DNA of 12,773 nt from assembly GCA_020050965.1 (NCBI GenBank), contig JAGVJV010000277.1, positions 1 through 12,773 on the forward strand, given 5' to 3'. The translations under genes were made by a program, and so were the position numbers. Source of the DNA: Parachlamydiales bacterium (GTDB lineage Bacteria > Chlamydiota > Chlamydiia > Chlamydiales > Rhabdochlamydiaceae). The notes under the pieces were generated by a model that searched no databases, was not told the DNA's origin, and saw only the letters and a program-made list of their open reading frames with translations. Position 1 is the stretch's first letter. Each line of letters begins with the position of its first letter. Of this stretch, positions 1-5,518 are shown one piece after another.

Positions 1-258
1 ATTAGCCCTGAAGAAATCGAAATGATCTTCGAGAAGGGTGTCCTCTGGATTAAAGCTGAAAAACGGGAAGAGAGCGAGGATAAGAAGAAAAAGTTCTATC
101 GAAAAGCGATGAGCTCCTTCTCCTACCGCATCGCCGTACCTGGGGATATCGACGAATCGAAACAGCCCGATGCAGTATGCCAAAAGGGGATTCTCAAAGT
201 AACCTTCTCCAAAACTCGATCAGGCCCTTCAAAAAAGATCCCTGTCAAAGGCGCATAA
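1..258 (+). CDS. Hsp20/alpha-crystallin small heat-shock protein, C-terminal part (5' end outside window)
   Basis: The reading frame is open from base 1 to the TAA at 256-258, so the N-terminus lies outside the window. About 85 residues are visible. They match the second half of an alpha-crystallin domain: a beta strand reading GVLWIKAEKREE, a charged Glu/Lys loop, the SFSYRIAVPGDID strand, then QKGILKVTFSK. The tail KKIPVK carries the short I-x-V motif by which small heat-shock proteins join into oligomers. Family members are cytoplasmic, ATP-independent holdases that keep unfolding proteins soluble under stress. The ATG at 22 lies inside the conserved domain and is not a believable start. 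The gene ends inside the 3' end of the convergent nucleotidyltransferase gene, with 14 bp shared. No terminator hairpin is evident. Confidence 0.9.
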   Translation: MSPEEIEMIFEKGVLWIKAEKREESEDKKKKFYRKAMSSFSYRIAVPGDIDESKQPDAVCQKGILKVTFSKTRSGPSKKIPVKGA

Positions 259-1339
259 CCACTTCTCTTAAAGACGCAACGGCTTCTAACCCACGAAAGA
301 GCTGTTCTATTTCGTTTTCATCGAGAATCTTCTCTCGCAGAGCTGCCTCTATGAAGATCTCATCAATTTCAGTTTTATAGACAAAATTCCCTTTCGTTCG
401 AACTTTGTAACCAAGCATGTAAGTTTCCTTTAATGAATGACCTAGATCTTCTGGCAAAATTCCCCGCTCTACTAAGCAATCGATCGCTCTAAGAGGTTGC
501 TTCTCTTCGATTCCATAGTACAAACATAAGAACAGGACCCCCACTTGAATGGGCCGAATCACCTCTTTCTTCAAATTGAAAAATCCTTGTTGGACAATCT
601 CAAGCGGTTTCATCCCCCCCATTTTTTTCAAGTATTCAAAGGCGACAGAAGGATTTAAATTTTGTCTCTGGCGGTGCTGAAATTCTTCCAATAGCACCGC
701 ATCGCCATAGAGCAAATCGACATGGAGCGCTGCACTTTTAATATCAAAAGGTTTTCCCCTATTTTCATCCGTCTTAAAATGCTGCGGAATTCCCGAACTG
801 CTCCACTCTGCAAAATGGACTGGGGTAGCGACTAAGGCAGAGCTCCCATACCGCTCTCCTTTATAGAGAAATGGCGGTATTATCCCCCCTTTACAAAAAG
901 CAATGCCCCACCTACCTTTCCCTGTCTCATTAAATTTTAGAACATAATGGTGAATGGCAGTATTGAGCCTTTCAAAATAGGCCCGATTCTCAGGCGTATC
1001 TTCTTTGATGAGAAAAGCAAAGTCGAAATCGGAATAGGGGCTAGCTTCGCAGCGACCAAGCGATCCTAATCCCACTAGCGCATAGGGTGTGGGAGATGGG
1101 CCCACTTTTTTCTCCGCCCTCGCCACGAGATCGGCAATTAGATCCTGATAGGTTTTCCTTATGCCTTGCTGAAGTTCTAGGATATCACAATGGCTCCCCA
1201 GCGCCTCGTCCACATCGGCCCGCATCTGCGTAACCAGTTGGATGTATGAAGGAGTCTGCGGCTCTCGTCCAATAAAATAGAGGCCAAGGATAAGCGGCAG
1301 AGCAATAATAAAAAATTTAATACGCGTTTTTGCAAGCAT
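245..1339 (-). CDS. Membrane-anchored putative nucleotidyltransferase (GlnD-like/DUF294 family)
   Basis: The 364-residue protein starts with a hydrophobic segment (about residues 8-24) after a basic N-terminus, suggesting an inner-membrane anchor or uncleaved signal. Residues 87-110 carry the nucleotidyltransferase signature: G92-S93, then D104-x-D106 in a SDFDFAF context, the metal-binding pattern of the Pol beta/GlnD superfamily. A later HVDLLYGD stretch and a helical C-terminal half (FFNLKKEVIRPIQVGVLFLCLYYG and onward) match the arrangement of DUF294 N- and C-terminal domains in PII-uridylyltransferase-like proteins. No HD or ACT domains follow, so this is not full-length GlnD. The substrate is unknown. 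The ATG at 1339 has only a weak AGAAG upstream. It is divergent from yhhQ across 45 nt that hold a 13-nt palindrome. Family call is fairly sure; function is open. Confidence 0.75.
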   Translation of the reverse strand: MLAKTRIKFFIIALPLILGLYFIGREPQTPSYIQLVTQMRADVDEALGSHCDILELQQGIRKTYQDLIADLVARAEKKVGPSPTPYALVGLGSLGRCEASPYSDFDFAFLIKEDTPENRAYFERLNTAIHHYVLKFNETGKGRWGIAFCKGGIIPPFLYKGERYGSSALVATPVHFAEWSSSGIPQHFKTDENRGKPFDIKSAALHVDLLYGDAVLLEEFQHRQRQNLNPSVAFEYLKKMGGMKPLEIVQQGFFNLKKEVIRPIQVGVLFLCLYYGIEEKQPLRAIDCLVERGILPEDLGHSLKETYMLGYKVRTKGNFVYKTEIDEIFIEAALREKILDENEIEQLFRGLEAVASLREVVMRL

Positions 1340-1347
1340 CTTCTATA

Positions 1348-1360
1348 GCTAATAATTAGC
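1348..1360. repeat. 13-nt perfect palindrome between divergent genes, possible operator
   Basis: GCTAAT-A-ATTAGC is a perfect inverted repeat with a 1-nt centre. It sits in the 45-nt gap between the divergent starts of the nucleotidyltransferase (1339) and yhhQ (1385), where both promoters must lie. This is the placement expected of an operator serving both genes. It is short and AT-rich, so chance is a real alternative. Confidence 0.35.
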
Positions 1361-1384
1361 AGTTCGTTTATTTTATTACCACGT

Positions 1385-2047
1385 ATGAACGAATTGTATT
1401 TTCTATTGCAAGTTATAATCGTCCTACTATTTTCCTATGGGGCGCTTCGTCTTGGCCAGGGAGCCCTGACCACGGCTGTGACCCTTCAGGCCATCATCGC
1501 AAACCTCTTCGTTCTTAAGCAAATGACCTTTCTAGGCTTTGAAGTGACCTGCAGCGATGCCTTCGCCGTCGGAAGCATTTTAAGCCTCAATCTCCTGAGG
1601 GAGTACTTTGGCAAGCCAGCCGCAACCAAGGCCATCTCGATCTGCTTCTTTTTCATGGTCTTTTTTGTCGCTGTCTCACAGGTTCAACTTCTCTTTGTCC
1701 CTAGCACCCATGACACCGCTCAATTCGCCTATTCCAAACTGCTCACCCCGGCCCCCCGCCTCCTCTTTGCCTCCTTGGCCGCCTTCTTCATCGTCCAGCA
1801 CTTTGACGTCCGGTGCTTTGGCTGGATTTCTAAACTGTTGCCCCGCTCTTCTTTCCCATTGCGCAGTAGCTTATCGCTCACCATCTCCCAATTGCTCGAC
1901 ACCGTCCTTTTCGGTTTTCTGGGCCTTTATGGGATGGTAGGTTCACTGGCAGACATCATCCTCATCGGCTTCTTCCTAAAAGTCTGCGTCATTTTTACCC
2001 TTGGCCCTTTGATGGGTCTAATGAGAAGGTGGATGCCCCGTGTTTAA
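1385..2047 (+). CDS. yhhQ: YhhQ/VUT-family queuosine-precursor transporter
   Basis: This 220-residue integral membrane protein has about six hydrophobic segments. It shows the hallmarks of the VUT (YhhQ) family: TLQAIIANLFVLKQMTFLGFEVTCSDAFAVGS near the N-terminus, LLREYFGKPAATKA in the first cytoplasmic loop, and an LLDTVLFGFLGLYG helix late in the protein. YhhQ imports a queuosine base precursor (7-cyano-7-deazaguanine in E. coli; chlamydial members are reported to take up queuine). Its substrate feeds the next gene, tgt, whose GTG start lies inside the yhhQ stop region (8 bp shared). The pairing makes the function very likely. Queuine versus preQ0/preQ1 cannot be decided from this protein alone. 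There is no clear Shine-Dalgarno sequence before ATG 1385. The length fits the family. Confidence 0.93.
   Translation: MNELYFLLQVIIVLLFSYGALRLGQGALTTAVTLQAIIANLFVLKQMTFLGFEVTCSDAFAVGSILSLNLLREYFGKPAATKAISICFFFMVFFVAVSQVQLLFVPSTHDTAQFAYSKLLTPAPRLLFASLAAFFIVQHFDVRCFGWISKLLPRSSFPLRSSLSLTISQLLDTVLFGFLGLYGMVGSLADIILIGFFLKVCVIFTLGPLMGLMRRWMPRV
2024..2032 (+). promoter_or_regulatory. Shine-Dalgarno sequence that fixes the tgt GTG start
   Basis: AGAAGGTGG lies within the 3' end of yhhQ, ending 7 nt before the GTG at 2040. A nearby ATG (2033) is in the yhhQ frame and stops at once, so the GTG is the tgt start. Initiation inside the upstream stop region suggests translational coupling. Confidence 0.7.
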
Positions 2048-3164
2048 ATTTGAGACCCTCCACCAATCGAAAAAATCGGCAGCCCGCGTTGGCAAGATTT
2101 ATACCGCCCATGGAGTGATCGATACCCCCAATTTTGTCGCAGTCGGAACTAATGGGACGATCAAAGCACTCGACAGCGCCACAGTCTGCGAAATCGGCCT
2201 GCAGCTGATGTTTTGCAACACCTATCACCTGCTGCTGCAGCCAGGAACAAAAATCGTCAAAGAGGCCGGCGGGCTGCATAACTTCATCCATAGGAAATTG
2301 CCCATTATCACAGACTCTGGAGGCTTTCAGGTATTTAGCCTTGCCTATGGTTCAGTTGCTGATGAGCTAAAGAGCCGAGGCACAAAAAATAGCGGAGAAC
2401 TGGTCTTAAAAATCGACGAGGAAGGGGTACTCTTCCGCTCCTATCGGGATGGCTCGAAATTTCTCCTAACGCCTGAAACCTCAATCCAAGCGCAAAAAGA
2501 CTTAGGCGCAGACATCATCATCCCTTTTGATGAATTGCCCCCCTACCACATCGAAAAAGAGGCGCTGCAGCTCTCGATTGCCAGAACACACCGCTGGGAA
2601 GAGCGATCGCTAAGAGCCCACCTCAAAGACCCTAACGGCCAAGCGATGTATGGAGTGATCCATGGCGGAATCAACCTCGATATGCGCAAAAATAGCTGCG
2701 ATGTTTTGACGAAAATGGACTTCGATGGATACGCCATTGGAGGCAGCATGGGGAAAAACAAAGCAGAGATGCAATCGATCCTCACCCACACTCTTCCCCT
2801 ACTTCCTAAGGAAAAGCCAAACCATCTGCTCGGGATTGGCGATTTAGAATCGATTGATCAGGGAATTCTTTTAGGAATTGACACCTTTGACAGCTCCTAT
2901 CCGACAAGGGCCGCTCGCCATGGAGTAGCACTAACTTGGCAGGGGCAATTAAAATTGACAAAAGCTGAAAATGCGAACACTTTTAGCCCCATAGACAAAA
3001 ACTGCACCTGCCCGACCTGTAGACAGTTTAACCTAGCCTACATCCATCACCTCTTCAAAGCCAAAGAGCTGACAGCTCTCACCCTCGCGACAATCCATAA
3101 CCTCCATTTCATGGTGGAGTATATGGCACGCATACGAGAAAAGATTATGGATGATCTTATCTAG
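2040..3164 (+). CDS. tgt: tRNA-guanine transglycosylase (queuine tRNA-ribosyltransferase)
   Basis: Tgt swaps guanine 34 of GUN-anticodon tRNAs for a 7-deazaguanine base. The 374-residue protein has the family's TIM-barrel landmarks: TDSGGFQVFSL with the first catalytic Asp (D92), IPFDELPP (D164, base recognition), IHGGINLDMR, YAIGGSMGK (234-239) and TFDSSYPTR with the nucleophile Asp (D284). The structural zinc site is C322-x-C324-xx-C327 with H353. Two pocket positions differ from preQ1-type bacterial Tgt. FDEC is FDEL here, and GGLAVGE is shortened to GGSMGK, losing the Glu. Compared with the E. coli or Zymomonas enzyme there is also an insertion of about 18 residues between D92 and D164. 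These changes fit a queuine-using enzyme, as reported for Chlamydia. It starts with GTG in the yhhQ stop region and ends 8 bp inside convergent tdk. Confidence 0.97.
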   Translation: MFKFETLHQSKKSAARVGKIYTAHGVIDTPNFVAVGTNGTIKALDSATVCEIGLQLMFCNTYHLLLQPGTKIVKEAGGLHNFIHRKLPIITDSGGFQVFSLAYGSVADELKSRGTKNSGELVLKIDEEGVLFRSYRDGSKFLLTPETSIQAQKDLGADIIIPFDELPPYHIEKEALQLSIARTHRWEERSLRAHLKDPNGQAMYGVIHGGINLDMRKNSCDVLTKMDFDGYAIGGSMGKNKAEMQSILTHTLPLLPKEKPNHLLGIGDLESIDQGILLGIDTFDSSYPTRAARHGVALTWQGQLKLTKAENANTFSPIDKNCTCPTCRQFNLAYIHHLFKAKELTALTLATIHNLHFMVEYMARIREKIMDDLI

Positions 3165-3732
3165 CTACAGCGGCTAAATGGGAATCATAACAATGGTAGC
3201 AAGCGGGAAGATAGGTCTCCTCTGCGCCCACTTGAATCGTAGGACCATCGACCGTTGCGACCCCATTCACATGCTTAAGATTCATGATCGATTTGCGATT
3301 GCAGAAATGACATGTAGCCTTCACCTCTTCAATCGAATCGGCCAATTCCATCAGGCGACGCGAGCCTTCAAATAGATTGGAGCGGAAATCGGTCCTAAGA
3401 CCATAGCAAATAACAGGGATGCCTTTATTCACACTGATGTCGCGAAGTTGTTCAATCATCGTAGCGGGTAAGAATTGCGCCTCATCAACCAAAATGCAGT
3501 CGACTCCAGTGAAGTCTAAAGCAAGGAGATTGGTATCGGGCCTTAGCAGAATATCAGCTGCCATCTCTAAACCGGCGCGCGATTTAATCTGCTCTCTGCC
3601 AAAACGTGTATCGAGCTCAGGCTTGAGCAGCAGTATCTCTTTGCCCTGTTGCCGATAGTTGTGAGCAACAGCTAAAAGATTTAGGGTTTTCGCACTGCCA
3701 ACAGTGCCATGACGAAAATAAAGCTTTGCCAT
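3157..3732 (-). CDS. tdk: Thymidine kinase, type II
   Basis: The enzyme phosphorylates thymidine to dTMP with ATP (pyrimidine salvage, cytoplasm). The 191 residues cover the full type II fold. A P-loop region G9-TVGSA-K15-T16 is followed by KPELDTRFG. ILVDEAQFL holds the Walker B acid D83 and catalytic base E84. ICYGLRTDF follows, then a zinc-binding pair of motifs, C141-x2-C144 and C178-x2-C181, enclosing the substrate lasso near Y174. The P-loop reads GxxxxAKT rather than GxxxxGK[S/T], a conservative change that keeps Lys and Thr. The ATG at 3732 has a strong GAGGAG (3740-3745) 7 nt upstream, but that element lies in one arm of a long inverted repeat. The upstream same-strand gene ends 58 nt away, so cotranscription is likely. 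It overlaps tgt tail-to-tail by 8 bp. Confidence 0.95.
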   Translation of the reverse strand: MAKLYFRHGTVGSAKTLNLLAVAHNYRQQGKEILLLKPELDTRFGREQIKSRAGLEMAADILLRPDTNLLALDFTGVDCILVDEAQFLPATMIEQLRDISVNKGIPVICYGLRTDFRSNLFEGSRRLMELADSIEEVKATCHFCNRKSIMNLKHVNGVATVDGPTIQVGAEETYLPACYHCYDSHLAAVAR

Positions 3733-3737
3733 AGGAT

Positions 3738-3786
3738 ATCTCCTCGAGTTGAAGAATTTGTGCTCAGATTATCGACTCAAGGAGAT
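3738..3786 (-). promoter_or_regulatory. Inverted repeat that can sequester the tdk ribosome-binding site
   Basis: On the minus strand, ATCTCCTTGAGT (3786 to 3775) can pair with ACTCGAGGAGAT (3749 to 3738). This gives 12 contiguous pairs including one U-G, around a 25-nt loop. The second arm contains the tdk Shine-Dalgarno sequence and ends 5 nt before the ATG. The first arm begins 4 nt after the stop codon of the upstream gene (3791-3793). A ribosome terminating there would cover the first arm and free the site, which is the geometry of translational coupling. A DNA operator is the alternative. A GATAAT in the loop (3773 to 3768) could also be a -10 element, and a transcript from it would lack the first arm. 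Confidence 0.6.
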
Positions 3787-3790
3787 TTGT

Positions 3791-4366
3791 TCAACCATTC
3801 ACTTGAAACGAGCCGAAGAAAGTATCTGGCTGGACAGTTTCAGCAACAGCTAGAGGATAAGTGACCGTCATTCGATAAAGAGTATTTCCTGAGATCACAA
3901 ATTTCCCTTCGATTTCTTTTCCCGCTTGTTTGATGTGATACTCAAGTGCAGGCAGGCCATTATGTGTAGTGATCTCCTGCTTTAAAAGAGCTTCCACATT
4001 TTGCTCGTTTTGAATGAAGGCATCAAACCCCTTCGTTAGGAGCTTATTGGTCCCGATCCATTTCCAGTGCTTTGGGAAATCGACGTAGCTGACTGCATAG
4101 GTCGACTCATTGAGATCAGCTCTCAATTCTTGATAAGAGAAATTTTTACCTTGAAGAACCATCTGCTGGTCAATCTCTTTAGGTTCAACAGGAAACTGCA
4201 TACCAACGCGTTGATCGCTGGAGGAATAGCTTTGCCAATCACTGGCTGGTTGGGTGACAACTTCTTGCTCTACATTTTTATAGAGGAGACCGATGGTACC
4301 ACCGGCTACAAGAACTGCGCATGTTAGAATTAAAACACATTTTTTCCAAAGATTTGTTTGTTTCAA
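3791..4366 (-). CDS. Exported or membrane-anchored hypothetical protein with PsbP-like features
   Basis: I do not recognise a named family. The 191-residue protein starts with a basic stretch (KQTNLWKK) and one hydrophobic segment (about residues 9-28), giving a signal anchor or signal peptide. No convincing lipobox is present: Thr precedes the only Cys. The remainder, about 150 residues, is a soluble alpha/beta pattern. It contains MQFPVEPKE, a YAVSYVDFP strand, NGLPALEYHIK and a YRMTVTYP...FFGSFQV ending. These resemble extracytoplasmic PsbP/DUF1795-like folds, though this is only a resemblance. The start is TTG at 4366: AGGAG (4374-4378) lies 7 nt upstream, and the next Met (about residue 56) would remove the signal. 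The stop is 4 nt from the hairpin over the tdk start, so this gene may control tdk translation. Confidence 0.78.
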   Translation of the reverse strand: MKQTNLWKKCVLILTCAVLVAGGTIGLLYKNVEQEVVTQPASDWQSYSSSDQRVGMQFPVEPKEIDQQMVLQGKNFSYQELRADLNESTYAVSYVDFPKHWKWIGTNKLLTKGFDAFIQNEQNVEALLKQEITTHNGLPALEYHIKQAGKEIEGKFVISGNTLYRMTVTYPLAVAETVQPDTFFGSFQVNG

Positions 4367-4397
4367 GAACCTTCTCCTGGTTTGTATTTATTGAGAA

Positions 4398-4403
4398 AGT
4401 ATA
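4398..4403 (-). promoter_or_regulatory. Possible -10 element for the exported hypothetical gene
   Basis: On the minus strand the sequence reads TATACT (4403 to 4398), about 31 nt before the TTG start. That leaves room for a leader holding the AGGAGAAG ribosome site. No good -35 hexamer is found at 16-18 nt upstream, so this is a weak call. Confidence 0.35.
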
Positions 4404-4459
4404 AACAAACGCTAATTAAAATAACAGAACTAATTCTTTTGGCTGCCTAGAAAAAATAA

Positions 4460-4488
4460 TTGAATATAACCTTACTAAAAATTATACT
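4460..4488 (+). promoter_or_regulatory. Sigma-70-type promoter giving a near-leaderless transcript
   Basis: TTGAAT (4460-4465) and TATACT (4483-4488) are separated by 17 nt, the ideal spacing. Transcription should begin near 4494-4496, only about 4-6 nt before the ATG at 4500. This agrees with the absence of any Shine-Dalgarno sequence there. Confidence 0.6.
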
Positions 4489-4499
4489 TTTCCTCTGTT

Positions 4500-5159
4500 A
4501 TGCTCGAACCAATCTCCTCAACCAGACCTCCTAATGCTTTACAACCATCTCCCCTCCCCTCTTCTGCACCCTTCTCTTCTCCTTCTACTCTGCAATCTCT
4601 AAAATCTCCTCCAAGCCTCATCGCCCGTTTTTTCGTTGCCATCCTAAATTGGTTCAGGTGGCTTTTTTGCTGTAAAAAAGCCTCCCTTCCACACAACCCG
4701 CCTCCTACTCCCCCGACAATTTCCCCATTCTCCAAACGAAGATATGAACTCACTTGCAATATCTTCAAGACTCTAGGAGCCGGAGGTCCTTGGCATTGGT
4801 ATAAACATCGAGCTGAGCTGATTGAATGGGAAAAAGAGCTGGAGGGTATGGCTGGAGACCCGTTTGAGTTTTTTTACTTTCTGTTTCATGAAAAGGAGAT
4901 GACTCAATCCATCGTTCGTTTCAAAGAGCATGCGAGTTCTCACTTAACTAATTTAGTCTGCTCTTTAGTTGGAAGACCAAATACTTGGGAGGAATTTCTC
5001 TTTAAACAGTCCAAAAGCCTTGCCCTGCGCGGCTCTTTAGACAAGATCCCCGATTTTTGTAAATTATTAAAGCTTAACCAAAAAACTGTCACTAAGTTAT
5101 TCATTAACAAACAGTGGAGGGAACTCATTATTTTTATTTTCGAATCTTGTAGTAATTAA
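4500..5159 (+). CDS. Hypothetical protein with Pro/Ser-rich N-terminus and one hydrophobic helix
   Basis: I do not recognise the family. The 219 residues fall into three parts. Residues 1-39 are Pro/Ser/Thr-rich, low-complexity and likely disordered. Residues 40-58 form a hydrophobic, Trp/Phe-rich stretch ending in Cys-Cys-Lys-Lys. A second Pro-rich linker (64-76) leads to a helical, charged C-terminal domain (about 80-219) containing WHWYKHRAELIEWEKELEG and RPNTWEEFLFKQSKSL. A disordered Ser/Pro N-terminus is common in type III secretion substrates. A short hydrophobic segment with a CC-KK border would suit membrane association, so a secreted host-interaction protein is possible but only inferred. 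A good promoter ends about 12 nt before the ATG and no ribosome site is visible, so the start depends on leaderless initiation. The coding strand is strongly pyrimidine-rich in the first 120 nt. Confidence 0.62.
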   Translation: MLEPISSTRPPNALQPSPLPSSAPFSSPSTLQSLKSPPSLIARFFVAILNWFRWLFCCKKASLPHNPPPTPPTISPFSKRRYELTCNIFKTLGAGGPWHWYKHRAELIEWEKELEGMAGDPFEFFYFLFHEKEMTQSIVRFKEHASSHLTNLVCSLVGRPNTWEEFLFKQSKSLALRGSLDKIPDFCKLLKLNQKTVTKLFINKQWRELIIFIFESCSN

Positions 5160-5171
5160 TTATTTAATTTC

Positions 5172-5177
5172 TATAAT
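5172..5177 (+). promoter_or_regulatory. -10 element for the Tyr-rich protein / acyl-CoA synthetase operon
   Basis: A perfect TATAAT lies 21 nt before the ATG at 5199. A weaker TTGTAG (5147-5152) sits 19 nt further upstream as a candidate -35. Start of transcription near 5184 would leave a 15-nt leader that still contains AAGGAG (5187-5192), 6 nt from the ATG. Confidence 0.55.
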
Positions 5178-5198
5178 GAGAATAAAAAGGAGTAACCT

Positions 5199-5513
5199 AT
5201 GAACTTATTCGCCGCGGCAAATGCGCTCTTAATGTTTATCGCTCCCATGGAGCAACCCGACGATAATGGTCAGGTCGTCCCCGTCGATTTCCGAGTGAGG
5301 ACCTATACATATCACACCTATTATGGTCCAACCTGCCCTCCAGGCTATGTTTATGGCTCGGGCCCGTATGCCTACCGCCGAGGTTACCGATTTTATGCAC
5401 CTGGATACTTTGGCGCTTATCACTATGGATGCTATGATAGCTATGGAAACTATTACCGCCCACGCTTCTATTACAAAGATCGTTACTATCGTGGACCTTA
5501 TCGCCGTTGGTAA
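5199..5513 (+). CDS. Small exported tyrosine/glycine/arginine-rich protein
   Basis: This 104-residue protein has no family I can name. Residues 1-16 (NLFAAANALLMFIAP) are hydrophobic and could be a short signal peptide or anchor. From about residue 36 the chain is dominated by Tyr, Gly, Arg and Pro: 22 of the 104 residues are Tyr, all in the last two thirds, in patterns such as YTYHTYYG, GYRFYAPGYFGAYHYG and DRYYRGPYRRW. Two Cys (PTCPPGY and YGCYDSY) could form a disulphide. Such composition suits a cell-envelope or extracellular structural protein, possibly prone to self-association. The ATG has AAGGAG 6 nt upstream and a TATAAT promoter, so it is very likely expressed. The next gene begins 5 nt after its stop, so the two are probably cotranscribed, although no shared function is obvious. 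Confidence 0.75.
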   Translation: MNLFAAANALLMFIAPMEQPDDNGQVVPVDFRVRTYTYHTYYGPTCPPGYVYGSGPYAYRRGYRFYAPGYFGAYHYGCYDSYGNYYRPRFYYKDRYYRGPYRRW

Positions 5514-5518
5514 ACTCT

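Noticed and set aside
1608..1940. 110-codon plus-strand frame in yhhQ
   Set aside because: Ser/Pro-rich low-complexity product caused by reading the pyrimidine-rich yhhQ gene out of frame.
5507..5518. TTG at 5507 as the start of the acyl-CoA synthetase
   Set aside because: It lies within the preceding gene with no ribosome site; the in-frame ATG at 5519 follows that gene's stop by 5 nt and begins MPKIIVDPSN, a better start.
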